Positions 20,700 through 31,764 of a DNA stretch of 64,000 nt are shown here, piece by piece. The stretch is taken from contig JAPJBO010000470.1 of assembly GCA_030068145.1 (NCBI GenBank), positions 1-64,000 on the forward strand. The letters are read 5' to 3'. Below the pieces are notes generated by a model. The model worked only from the letters and a program-made list of their open reading frames with translations, was not told where the DNA came from and made no database searches. Within the stretch, counting starts at the first letter, position 1, and the number at the start of each line of letters is the position of its first letter. The stretch comes from Diplonema papillatum (taxonomy: Eukaryota; Euglenozoa; Diplonemea; Diplonemida; Diplonemidae). The translations under genes were made by a program, and so were the position numbers.

Positions 20700-22290
20700 A
20701 ACACACAGCACTCAGCCAATCCTGATTAGCCGATGCAACGTGTCTATTATCGAGCCTTCTAAGGCTAAAGATGCTGATAGCACGATCATCGAATATCGAA
20801 CAAAAAGAAGCATATTCGTCTGAAAAAAGGATGTAGCCAGGCAGTGCAGCAGGGGACGAGGAAGTTCGGACTGATTATGGAAGCAGGTTGTCGAGTGCAT
20901 AGGGGCTCGGGTACCCGTTTTCCCGTATTAGCAACCTTTGCAATTTAGCGCAGCTAATACTCGAGCCTTTTGGCATTCCCTGCGGGGCAGTTCCAGGCGA
21001 TAGGGCAAGCGCTTGGCAGACACCCTGTCCTCGAAGATGTCAAGTTTCTGTTTGTGGGTTCGATCTCCCTGGCGACAACAAGGCGGTTGAAAACGGAGGC
21101 TAATCTCACCTTTAGGCACTGCAATGTCACGCATGCCATTGTCAGACGCTACCGTCTGGCATTGCGCAATTCGTGCCATAGTCGTTGGGGGTATTGACAA
21201 GGGGGTTCAGTGGACACTCATCTGTTGGCTCCTCGTTACTGCCCACGTAGGTTCCGGGAGGTCTGCTTGGCTGCACGCGGCTTGTGGTGTTGCTTCGTTC
21301 TTGAACTTTTTCTTCGGCTTCATGCGGTTCATCGTCCCGGCCTGCCCCTGGTACACGACTCGTCTCGTCTCCGTAGCTCGTCTATCCTGCTTCACTTCGT
21401 GCTTCCATCGAGCCTACTTGCGCTGTCACATTCCGATGGGTAGTGCGTCTGCGGGAGGAACCTGCCGTTATTGTGGCTGACACACCCTGTCCCTGCGGCC
21501 TTCATCGCTGTCTGCTCTCGTGCGGCCACTGTGGGGCATGATTCCGCCTCGGATCCTCGGTTGTGCTCCTTAGCTGGATCGCTAGCTCGATAAGAAGAGC
21601 TGGTGTGTGGGCACAAGCGAATGTGGTTGCGGTTGCGGGCCGGCCGGCGTGACTGCGAGCAGACAGGCTGCATGCGCGTGGGCCCAATCGCGCCATTCAC
21701 GCGGTACTCCAAAGGCCTAATCGGGCCGGGCCGGCACATACAGATTGCGACCGGGGCCAGCGTCGCACCTCGGTCTCGTCCCTTACAGCCGGAGCACGTG
21801 GCTCTCCCCAAGCCTCTGGGAAGGTGGCGGAGCTGGGAAGACGCGAGAGAAAACCAAAGTAGCGGCGGCCGACCTCTGTCTGCAAGCACGTCTCTGGCAG
21901 GGCAGTCGGCACCAAACGGAGCACAGTACCTCTTCCAAAGCAGTCGGCTGAAGCGGAGCACAGTCAATGGGCATTCAGAGAGTGCAAAGCATGTCTCTTG
22001 TAGGGCAGTGGGCAGCGGGCTTTGAGGGAAAGGTCAGCGCGGTAGCGATGACCAGGAGAACACATACAGATGGGTGGGGAGAGGCCCTGGGACTAAGGCG
22101 TGACTACCCCCGTCCCTGTCCCTCCCAGGGCGCCACCCCGAATCTAGCCTGGCTCCACCACGGTGAAGGCCCACACCTGCGGTTTCCGTCCCTCGTATGC
22201 TTGTGCTTGGCACTTCTTGGGCCAGACAGTGGTCAACATGGTCGCTCATGGGCCAGCCAGGGGTCCACCAGTGGTCGAACCCAAAATACT
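20700..22290. other. Intergenic, no gene supported
   Basis: Several open frames of 60-190 codons on both strands, none with domain-like sequence. The long plus frame starting near 21967 is open only by chance and runs into the LINE. Confidence 0.4.
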
Positions 22291-22299
22291 AGTGTCGAT

Positions 22300-22361
22300 T
22301 TCGATCACACTCTACAACGCTCGACTACACTCTACTACACTCTACTACACTCGATTACACT
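22300..22361. repeat. ACTCGATTAC-type array, left of LINE copy A
   Basis: Degenerate decamers (ACTCTACTAC, ACTCGATTAC, GCTCGACTAC). The last nine bases, GATTACACT (22353-22361), are the left target-site duplication of LINE copy A. Confidence 0.85.
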
Positions 22362-25300
22362 GGCATTGCGGCCCATCACCGTCACAAGCGCGGTCTATCG
22401 CTTGTGGGCGAGCACGAGGCTCAGGGACGTCGTCCAGTGGCAAGAAGGCTGGATAGCAGATAGCCAGCACGGGTTCAGGCCCAAACACGGAACCGTGGAC
22501 GTGGTGTTTGAAATCGCCTCGCAGATTGAAGAGGCTCTCTTGACGGGAAAGGAGCTGTACGGCGTGGCCCTAGACTTTGCCAAGTGCTTCGACAAAGTGC
22601 CACGAGACGTCGTGCTGAAGCTGGTGGGGGATCTTGGCCTCCATGAGAGAATTCTCGGGCCGCTGCGCGATGTTTACGCGCGACTACGAAGGCGGTACAA
22701 GTTGCACATGGGGCTGGGAGACATCTTTTACACCACCAACGGGATACTGCAGGGCTGCCCCCTGAGCGTGATCCTCATCAACGCGCTGCTGTCCATCGTG
22801 GTGCGCAGAGTGGACGACGTGGGGGGGGTGACGAGCGAGTCCTTCGCGGACGACCTCACCCTCCTGACGCGTCTCAGAGAAGCATGCTTGCAGGACGCCT
22901 TGGTGGAAGTCGACAGGTTTTGTGCGAACACCGGCATGTCGATCGGGATACCGAAGACGTTCGCTTTCGGGACGCCGAAGGGGTACGAAGCGAAGTTGAA
23001 GATAGGTGGCGCCGACATCGTGACGAAGGAAGAGCTTACAATCGTAGGATGTCTGGTCGGCACGAAGCGGACACGCAGAACAACGGACCTGCGCTACGAC
23101 CAGCGTGCAGAGGAGGCCGAACGGTTGGGTGCCTTACCGATCTCGAGGGCGCAGAGGTCGGGGCTAGCGGCGATGGCGGTTCTACCGGCGGCGACATACG
23201 GCTCGGAGTTCGCGCTTCCGACGGTGCGGGGGCTGGGGAAGTTCACCGCAGCATTGCTCAGAGGCGTCTGGGACCCGGTGAGGCTGCATCGGGCACAGGA
23301 GGCCGTGTTGGGCATTCTAAACAAGGCCCACATGCTCGACCCCTACACAGTGCTGCCATATCGGTCGCTCGGCATGATCGCAGAAGTGTGCCGAAAGAGG
23401 CCGGTATGGAGGGCCCGCGTCGCAACAGTTCGAAGGGCGTATGGCAGCAGAATCCGCGCATGGGGACCGATCGGTATTGCGGCCGAGCATGCAAAGAAGC
23501 TCGGTATACGATGGACAGAAGATCTCGACGACGCCGAGGACGAGGCAGGGAATGTGCTGAGGCTGGTGCGACAGAGTAAGGGGGAGCGAGGGCACACCCT
23601 GAGAAAGGCGATTCACGGCTGGCGACTAGGGGAGCTCGAGAAGAGGCGCACAAACTTCGGAGGGGTACGGGCGGGTGTCGACTACACCGCGACGAATGCC
23701 TACGGGCTGAAGGCGTCGACAACGCTGACGGCCGCGCGGGACGTTGCCGAGGTCGTAGCAGGGTCGGTGATGACGGAATCACATGCTGCTAAGCTGTGGG
23801 GAGGTGACGGGCTGTGCAGACGCTGTGACGAGGCGACGGAAGAAACTCTGGGCCACATTTGGTGGCAGTGCCGGGCGTATGAACGAATCCGAATGCAACA
23901 GCAGTATGCCGAAATTGTTGACGCAGATCGCTCGACTTGGCCTCCGTGCCTGCAAGAACACGGGATTCTGCCGAAGGGAAGTCGGATCAACATCGAAGTG
24001 CTGCACACATTCATGGCGGAAGTCATGCAAGAGAGACGACGGCTGGAGAGAGAAGGAAGAGACCGGGCAGTCGGCCACCCCTGGAGACAACTGCACCCTG
24101 ACGACTGCCCCCCGCGCCGGCTGAATTTCGAAGCGATCGCTGGACCGGGGACCTTCACGGCGGTAGCAGGAGAGAGGTGGTTCCGGGCGCTGCAGTATTG
24201 GCTGGATGGGATGTGCTGGTCGGTAGCGGGTGACGTCTCGACGGCAGAGCTCGCAGTAGACTTCGAAGTGTACACCGGGCTCGATCTACCGGGCAGTTTA
24301 GTGGCGACGACAGGTGGGACGCCGCTGTGTATCCGTGCGAGAATGTTGGCGCGGATGCTGAAAACGATCGGGGAAGCGCTTGAGCGGAAAGGGGTGGGGC
24401 CGCTTCTGCCGGGTAGAAAGCTGGAGAAGATAGGTTCATTGAGAACGGTAGGGGCCCCCCCATGCCTCACGGGCTACGAGATGAGGCCAATTTTCCGCGG
24501 CGGCGAGGAGACGATGGGAATCTTGGAGACGCAGCTGAAGGCGAGCCGGCATGCGTTCACCGGCGAGGCGTGGGGGATGGACCTTTTCCCGACGTACGGA
24601 AGAGAAAGGGCGGAGCGTGCGGCGAGATGGGCGGCCTTCGATGACGCTACGGAGAAGAGGAAAGGGAAGAAGTCGGCTGTCGTCGGAGGGGATCCGTGGC
24701 TCGTGCCGGAAGGGATTCCCCGACACGAAAAGTGGGGTGAGCGGGTGTGCCCCGGGCACCAAAAGGTGAAGTGCGACGTGTGTAAGCGCCGGGGCAAGTC
24801 GGTGGCGTGGTGCTGCCAGGCCCATCACAGGGAGGGTGATGGCCTAGCCGTAAAAATGTGTGCCGAGCACCGGATGACGCAGTGCGCCACGTGTAAGACG
24901 ACAGCGGAGTGCTGTCGCAACCATCACCACCGATGCCTCGATCATGGCATGCCGACGTGCGACGGCTGTAAGAAACACGCCGACCTGAGGAGTAGGAGAC
25001 CCGGGCACTGCTGCAGGAAAGGGCACCACCGGGCGGCCGTGGCGAGAGGTGAAGAAACAACGGCGAAGAAGAGGAAGGCGGAGCCGGAGGGTCCCGCGCC
25101 AGCGCCGAGACAGGCGAAACGTGAGAACGTGGTGCTCGTTCTGCCGGAAGCAGAGGAAGACGAGCGAGAACCCGCAACATCAACGCCGACATCAGCAGCG
25201 AAGGTCGGGAAGACGGCGCCAACGCCAGCGAAGAAGCGGCAACCAGACTCCGCGGCGGAGCCGGTACCGAAAAGACGCAAAGGACGCGTCGATGCGCCAC

Positions 25301-25461
25301 GACCATCGCCCAGGCGCTGGGAAAAAGCAGAAATCGACGCGCAACCGATGAACCTCGACGAGCAATCGAAGAAGAAGCGAAGCACCAAACGCGCGCCTGA
25401 GCGCGACGATCAAGACGAGCTAAAGAGGCGAAAGCATGACACATCACGTGCGAAGAGATAA
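22362..25461 (+). pseudogene. LINE ORF2 fragment: RT, zinc knuckle, Cys/His repeat tail
   Basis: An open fragment of about 1030 codons, lacking its own start because of 5' truncation. RT: LRPITVTSAVYRLW, FRPKHGTVDVVFEI, YGVALDFAKCFDKVP (motif A), NGILQGCPLSVILINAL and the catalytic SFADDLTLL. Then a knuckle CRRCDEATEETLGHIWWQC (C-x2-C-x9-H-x4-C), the shared segment AELAVDFEVYTGLDLP, and GMDLFPTYGRERAE. Bases 24748-25029 encode three Cys/His units: CPGHQKVKCDVC..CCQAHH, CAEHRMTQCATC..CCRNHHH and CLDHGMPTCDGC..CCRKGHH. The C-terminus is basic, with nuclear-localisation-like KKRK and KRRK stretches. No RNase H domain. The apparent 130-codon N-terminal extension upstream of 22362 is array and flanking DNA. 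Confidence 0.9.
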
Positions 25462-25517
25462 CCGCGCCGTCGGCGATGCAGATTATCGCCACAGATTCTT
25501 TGCATTCTAATCCAAAC
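22362..25517 (+). mobile_element. LINE copy A, 5' truncated
   Basis: Begins inside the RT (LALRPITVTSAVYRLW) and runs through the 3' UTR to CTAATCCAAAC. It is flanked by the 9-bp direct repeat GATTACACT at 22353-22361 and 25518-25526. Nearly identical to LINE copy B (28738-31764). The 5' truncation with intact 3' end is the usual outcome of target-primed reverse transcription. There is no poly(A) tail. Confidence 0.95.
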
Positions 25518-25576
25518 GATTACACTCGATTACACTCGATCACACTCTACAACGCTCGACTACGCTCTACTACACT
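25518..25576. repeat. ACTCGATTAC-type array between the two LINE copies
   Basis: Decamer array holding the right duplication of copy A (GATTACACT, 25518-25526) and the left duplication of copy B (TACTACACT, 25568-25576). Confidence 0.9.
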
Positions 25577-25645
25577 GGGGACACGCGCGTCGTCGCCAGT
25601 GAGGAGTCGCCCCCGCATCGACTGATAAGCGCGGGAGGTGCGCTG

Positions 25646-26170
25646 ATGAAGGTCGACGACGAGACCGAGGAAGACAGGTCCGGACGGCGGCCGAAATCGC
25701 AGGTGTGGGATGCGAGGGCGGAGAGGACGCCGAAGGTCTCGTCATATCTCGAGGCGATGCGACGGCAGGATCAGGAAAAGACGAGCATACCCGAGCAACC
25801 GAAGGGCGCAGGCGACAACAATGGCGCGGTGCGACAGCTCAGGGCGGAGAACGCGGAGCTACGCGCGAAGAACGACGCGCTGCGTGAAGACATCGCAGCA
25901 CTCAGTGCTCAGATGGCCAAGCTGACCGAGATGGTCGCAACGATGAGGCCGAAGACACCCCCGGCGATGCCCGTAGACCGAACCCCGATCAAGAAGAAGG
26001 CTCCGAAGACGCCCGTCGCCACACCGACGAAGCAGAAGACGGGACGGGCCGAGGCTCCGTCTGAAGACGTCCACATGACGCAACCGAAGCGTCCGCTGGG
26101 AACGCCGGGGAAGTCACCGTTAGCGAAGACGAAGAAGGCGCACCAACCGGCGTCGGCGAAGCGCTCGTGA
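25646..26170 (+). CDS. LINE ORF1, 174-aa basic coiled-coil protein
   Basis: Starts ATG 25646. Residues about 60-100 form a leucine-zipper-like coiled coil (VRQLRAENAELRAKNDALRE, then DIAALSAQMAKLTEMVATM), which would trimerise or dimerise the protein. The C-terminal half is Lys/Pro-rich (TPIKKKAPKTPVATP, KRPLGTPGKSPLAKTKK) and should bind nucleic acid. This layout, a coiled coil then a basic tail, is common for LINE ORF1 proteins, though no RRM or zinc knuckle is visible. It precedes ORF2 by 15 bp. Confidence 0.8.
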   Translation: MKVDDETEEDRSGRRPKSQVWDARAERTPKVSSYLEAMRRQDQEKTSIPEQPKGAGDNNGAVRQLRAENAELRAKNDALREDIAALSAQMAKLTEMVATMRPKTPPAMPVDRTPIKKKAPKTPVATPTKQKTGRAEAPSEDVHMTQPKRPLGTPGKSPLAKTKKAHQPASAKRS

Positions 26171-26185
26171 CTGACGAACGACGAG

Positions 26186-28501
26186 ATGCGTGGCGGAGGG
26201 AAGACGCTCGAAGCGCTGGGGTCTAGGTTGAAGGAAGCGGCGGACGCGATGGGGGCTAGTGTGCAAGAGATTCCTGGGGACGGTGCCTGCCAGTTCGCAG
26301 CGGTCGTGGCCGGGCTGCCGGGATGGTCGGTAGGGGGGCTTCGTGCGCGTGTTGTGGACGCGATGTTGGAGGACCCGACGTTCGAGGCTCACTTCGCGCC
26401 GTCCGAAAGGTACGGCAGCTGGGAGTTCTACGTGGGGGCGATGCGGGGACCGTACGAGTACGGGGACGAGATGACGCTGACGGCAGCCGCAACGGTCACC
26501 GGGACGACAATCTGGGTACTGGACAGCAGGAGACCGCACATCCTACGACGGTACGCACCTCGCGCGGGCGCCACAGGGGAGCAGGCGGTAGTCACGTATG
26601 TACCGGAACACTACGACCGACTCCTACTCCCGGGCAGCGCAATAGCAGAGCTGGCGCGACGTACGGACACGGTGGAAACTGCGGCATTGCGCATTGGGGA
26701 CGCGGGGAGGGTCGCGGCGGATGAAAGAGGGGGCGCCGAGTCACGGGAGGTGCCGCCGAAGTGGGATGGCGGAGTGTTGCAACGAGAGGAAGGGAAGACA
26801 CTGAAGTTTGGAACGCTGAACATGACCTCGTTGGGGGGAAGGGCACACTTTTTGGACTGTGCCGCGGTAGACATCCTGGCGGTACAGGAGACGCTCTTGA
26901 CCGAATGGGGTCAGAGGGAATTCGAGGACGGCGTCCGACAAAGCTGGAAGTCGCTGTGGGGGGAACCGTGTCGGGAACGGCTCGACCGGCAGGGTAAGGC
27001 GTCACCGTGGGTAGCGGAAGCCGGCGGAGCGGGTGTTGCAGTTTTTGCGAAGAAACCGGCGCCGGCCTTCGTGGTCGGGAAGCCATCACTGAGCCGAAGA
27101 TGGGTGCACGTGGCCGTCGGAATTGGAAAAGGAAGCCAATTCTTGCATATATTCACTCTATATGCGAACTCTGGAGAAAAGGCTGCGTCGGAGAGGGAGA
27201 GGATCATTGCGGAGGTGCACCGGGAAGCATCGAGTCTCGGACGGGTGCCAGTGGTTGTGGCCGGGGACTTCAATGCAGAACCCTCGTCGTCGGCGGCGAT
27301 GTCGAGCATGCTGCGGTCGGGATGGTACGACGCCGCGGAAATCTGCTCCGCTGGCGGTGCCCCGAAGACGTACGAGAAGACAGGCACGCGAGGCACACGC
27401 ATCGACCACATCTTGTTGAACGACGTCGCGATGCAGGCACTCGTAGCGAGCGAGACCACCGTCGTCGTGGACGGGGAGGGGCAGCGGGTGCCCAGTCACA
27501 AGATGGTAACGGTGGAGTTGGACATCGCCGCGTTCGCAGACACGTGTGAGAGGTATCGAATGCCGAGGTCACTGCGGCAAATAAGCAAGGTGGACGAGGG
27601 GCGGACAGCGGCAAGGGCGGAAGAGTTGTTGGTGAAGAATCGCTTCGGCGATGCGGCACCAGGGAACGTGGAAGCACTCTGGCTGTCGGCGACGAAGGCG
27701 TGCGAGCAGTTTCTGATCGAGCTGGCAGAGGAACAGGGGCTGCTCGACGGGCCCGTTGCCGCCTATCGAGGAAGAGGTGAGACGAGGGTGCCCAAAAGGG
27801 CGCGGATTGCATCTGCGACGGACACCGGGACGGGCGCAGACACATATGCCTCGAGCAGAGTCCGGAAGGCGATGAACGGCCTCGACGCGTATATCCGAGG
27901 GTTGCAAGCTCTGAATGGGGAAGGACCTGGGTGCATGCCGAGGTCGCTGGAGAAGACGTGGCAGAACGTGGTGTCTGGTCTGGATTCTATGGCCGGACAA
28001 TTACCGAAGGTGCGCAATTTCCCGCGGCGTCCACCGGACTTGAGCGTCGCCCAGACCGTCAGGCAGAAGCTGGAAGCGAGAAGCCGTTCACTGACGGCAC
28101 AAGCGCGTAAAGGAAGGATTGCACAGCTGGAGAACAAGATGCAAAACCTCCACTGCGCGAACAAAGGGCAGTTGCTACCGTGGTGCAGGAAGAAGAGGGC
28201 GGATGGCCTGGTGGCGCTGAAGGTGGAGGGGCAGTACACGGCGAATGCGCGGCAGATCGATGCGGCGTTGCAGAAGGAGTGGGCGCCGGTTAACCGGATG
28301 TACGAGTGCAAACAGGAGCCAAGCTATGAAGCGTTCCGGACGGAGTATGCGGAGTACATCGAACATCGTCCGATGGAATGCCGAGATTTGACGGGCGAGG
28401 ATCTGAGAAGCATTCTTGGAAAGAAGAGGAATGGCGGTGTCCCAGGTGTGGACGGATGGAACACAGCGGAGCTGAAGAAGCTGCCACGTGTTTGGGCCTG
28501 A
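26186..28501 (+). pseudogene. LINE ORF2, N-terminal part: OTU protease, APE endonuclease, RT start
   Basis: Starts ATG 26186. Residues about 25-146 are an OTU-type cysteine protease: PGDGACQF with D32 and C35, YGSWEFYVGAM, TGTTIWVLDS, and TYVPEHYDRLL with H142. OTU enzymes cleave ubiquitin chains; in a LINE the target is unknown. APE endonuclease about 205-450: LKFGTLNMTSLGG, DILAVQETLL, VPVVVAGDFNAEPSS, RGTRIDHILLND and VPSHKMVTVELDI, all key residues present; it nicks the target. A linker leads to the RT pre-domain QEPSYEAFRTEYAEYIEH and LRSILGKKRNGGVPGVDGWN. The frame stops at 28501, 5 codons inside the inverted segment. Confidence 0.9.
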
Positions 28502-28737
28502 ACCCGTGCTGGCTATTCGCTATCCATTTCTCCTGCCACTGGACGACGTCCCTGAGCCGCGTACTCGCCCACAAGCGATAGATCGCACTTGTGACGGTGA
28601 TCGGCCGCAACGCCAGCGGGTCAAGAGTTTCGTCCTTCGGGATCAGTGTGACCGCGGCTTCCAACAACGCGTCTGGCCACGTCCCGGTCGCTTCTATCGC
28701 GTTGAACACCGCTGCCAGGGCGTTCAGTAGCGGCAAG
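28486..28737 (-). other. Inverted RT segment inside LINE copy B
   Basis: The minus strand reads LPLLNALAAVFNAIEATGTW, PDALLEAAVTLIPKDETLDP, LALRPITVTSAIYRLW and NSQHGFRPKH. This is exactly the RT segment missing from the plus strand between TAELKKLP and TVDVVFEIAS. Copy A shows the plus-strand order (FRPKHGTVDVVF). Short inverted words CTGCC and GGCAAG sit at the two junctions. Confidence 0.95.
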
Positions 28738-31708
28738 AACCGTGGACGTGGTATTCGAAATCGCCTCGCAAATCGAAGAAGCGCTCTTGACGGGAAGGGA
28801 GCTATACGGCGTGGCCCTAGACTTTGCCAAGTGTTTTGACAAGGTGCCGCGAGACATCGTGTTGAAGCTGGTGGGGGAGCTGGGCCTCCATGAGAGAATC
28901 CTCGGGCCGCTGCGCGACATTTACGCGCGACTACGAAGGCGGTACAAGCTGCACATGGGAGTGGGAGGTGTCTTCTTCACCACCAATGGGATACTGCAGG
29001 GCTGCCCCCTGAGCGTGATCCTCATCAACGCGCTGCTGTCCATCGTGGTGCGCAGAGTGGACGACGTGGGGGGGGTGACGAGCGAATCCTTCGCGGACGA
29101 CCTCACCCTCCTGTCGCGTCTCAAGGAAGCCTGCTTGCAGAACGCCTTGGTGGAAGTCGACAGATTTTGTTCGAACACCGGCATGTCGATCGGGATACCG
29201 AAGACGTTTGCTTTTGGGACGCCGAAGGCGTATGAAGCGAAGTTGAGGGTAGGCGGCGCACTTATCGCGACGAAGGAGGAGCTCACCATCGTTGGGTGTC
29301 TAGTCGGCACGAAGCGAACACGCAGGACAACGGACCTGCGCTACGACCAGCGTGCAGAGGAGGCCGAACGGTTGGGAGCTCTGCCGATCTCGATGACGCA
29401 GAGGTCGGGACTAGCGGCGATGGCAGTTTTACCGGCGGCGACATACGGCTCGGAGTTCGCGCTTCCGACGGTGCGGGGGCTGGGGAAGTTCACCGCAGCA
29501 TTACTCAGAGGCGTCTGGGACCCGGTGAGGCTGCATCGGGCACAGGAGGCCGTGTTGGGCATTCTAAACAAGGCCCACGTGCTCGACCCCTACTCAGTGC
29601 TGCCGTATCGGTCGCTCGGTATGATTGCAGAAGTGTGCCGAAAGAGGCCGGTATGGAGGGCCCGCGTCGCAACAGTTCGAAGGGCGTATGGCAGCAGAAT
29701 CCGCGCATGGGGACCGATCGGTATTGCGGCCGAGCATGCAAAAAAGCTCGGTATACGATGGACGGAAGATCTCGACGACGCCGAGGACGAGGCAGGGAAT
29801 GTGCTGAGACTGGTGCGACAGAGTAAGGGGGAGCGAGGGCACACCCTGAGAAAGGCGATTCACGGCTGGCGACTAGGGGAGCTCGAGAAGAGGCGCACAA
29901 ACTTCGGAGGGGTACGGGCGGGTGTCGACTACACCGCGACGAATGCCTACGGGCTGAAGGCGTCGACAACGCTGACGGCCGCGCGGGACGTTGCCGAGGT
30001 CGTAGCAGGGTCGGTGATGACGGAATCACATGCTGCCAAGCTGTGGGGAGGTGACGGGCTGTGCAGACGCTGTGACGAGGCGACGGAAGAAACTCTGGGC
30101 CACATTTGGTGGCAGTGCCGGGCGTATGAGCGAATCCGAATGCAACAGCAGTATGCCGAAATTGTTGACGCAGATCGCTCGACTTGGCCTCCGTGCCTGC
30201 AAGAACACGGGATTCTGCCGAAGGGAAGTCGAATCAACATCGAAGTGCTGCACACATTCATGGCGGAAGTCATGCAAGAGAGACGACGGCTGGAGAGAGA
30301 AGGAAGAGACCGGGCAGTCGGCCACCCCTGGAGACAACTGCACCCTGACGACTGCCCCCCGCGCCGGCTGAATTTCGAAGCGATCGCTGGACCGGGGACC
30401 TTCACGGCGGTAGCAGGAGAGAGGTGGTTCCGGGCGCTGCAGTATTGGCTGGATGGGATGTGCTGGTCGGTAGCGGGTGACGTCTCGACGGCAGAGCTCG
30501 CAGTAGACTTCGAAGTGTACACCGGGCTCGATCTACCGGGCAGTTTAGTGGCGACGACAGGTGGGACGCCGCTGTGTATCCGTGCGAGAATGTTGGCGCG
30601 GATGCTGAAAACGATCGGGGAAGCGCTTGAGCGGAAAGGGGTGGGGCCGCTTCTGCCGGGTAGAAAGCTGGAGAAGATAGGTTCATTGAGAACGGTAGGG
30701 GCCCCCCCATGCCTCACGGGCTACGAGATGAGGCCAATTTTCCGCGGCGGCGAGGAGACGATGGGAATCTTGGAGACGCAGCTGAAGGCGAGCCGGCATG
30801 CGTTCACCGGCGAGGCGTGGGGGATGGACCTTTTCCCGACGTACGGAAGAGAAAGGGCGGAGCGTGCGGCGAGATGGGCGGCCTTCGATGACGCTACGGA
30901 GAAGAGGAAAGGGAAGAAGTCGGCTGTCGTCGGAGGGGATCCGTGGCTCGTGCCGGAAGGGATTCCCCGACACGAAAAGTGGGGTGAGCGGGTGTGCCCC
31001 GGGCACCAAAAGGTGAAGTGCGACGTGTGCAAGCGCCGGGGCAAGTCGGTGGCGTGGTGCTGCCAGGCCCATCACAGGGAGGGTGATGGCCTAGCCGTAA
31101 AAATGTGTGCCGAGCACCGGATGACGCAGTGCGCCACGTGTAAGACGACAGCGGAGTGCTGTCGCAACCATCACCACCGATGCCTCGACCATGGCATGCC
31201 GACGTGCGACGGCTGTAAGAAACACGCCGACCTGAGGAGTAGGAGACCCGGGCACTGCTGCAGGAAAGGGCACCACCGGGCGGCCGTGGCGAGAGGTGAA
31301 GAAACAACAACGGAGAAGAGGAAGGCGGAGCCGGAGGGTCCCGCGCCAGCGCCGAGACAGGCGAAACGTGAGAACGTGGTGCTCGTTCTGCCGGAAGCAG
31401 AGGAAGACGAGCGAGAACCCGCAACATCAACGCCGACATCAGCAGCGAAGGTCGGGAAGACGGCGCCAACGCCAGCGAAGAAGCGGCAATCAGACTCCGC
31501 GGCGGAGCCGGTACCGAAAAGACGCAAAGGACGCGTCGATGCGCCACGACCATCGCCCAGGCGCCGAGAAGAAGCAGATATCGACGCGCAACCGATGAAC
31601 CTCGACGAGCAATCGAGGAAGAAGCGAAGCACCAAACGCGCGCCTGAGCGCGACGATCAAGACGAGCTAAAGAGGCGAAAGCATGACACTTCACGTGCGA
31701 AGAGATAA
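28738..31708 (+). pseudogene. LINE ORF2, C-terminal part: RT core, knuckle, Cys/His repeats
   Basis: Continues ORF2 after the inversion: TVDVVFEIASQIEEALL, YGVALDFAKCFDKVP, NGILQGCPLSVILINAL, SFADDLTLLSRL. It then has the same knuckle (CRRCDEATEETLGHIWWQC), AELAVDFEVYTGLDLP segment, three Cys/His units (about 30995-31276) and basic tail as copy A, differing by only scattered substitutions. Differences concentrate in the first 700 bp, and the last 2 kb are almost invariant. That pattern could mean recent common origin plus gene conversion. Confidence 0.9.
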
Positions 31709-31764
31709 CCGCGCAGTCGGCGATGCAGATTATCGCCACAGATTCTTTGCATTCTAATCCAAAC

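Larger units (their letters stand above)
25577..31764 (+). mobile_element. LINE copy B, full length with internal inversion
   Basis: 6.2 kb, from GGGGACACGCGCG to CTAATCCAAAC, flanked by the 9-bp duplication TACTACACT (25568-25576 and 31765-31773). 5' UTR 69 bp, ORF1 25646-26170, a 15-bp gap, ORF2 from 26186, stop at 31708 and a short 3' UTR without poly(A). About 252 bp (28486-28737) inside the RT region are inverted, so ORF2 is cut into 26186-28501 and 28738-31708. Apart from that it is open throughout. Confidence 0.95.

Noticed and set aside
21967-22361. N-terminal 130 codons of the long open frame ending at 25461
   Set aside because: This part reads through flanking DNA and the decamer array before the LINE's truncation point. 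The 9-bp duplication fixes the LINE start at 22362.
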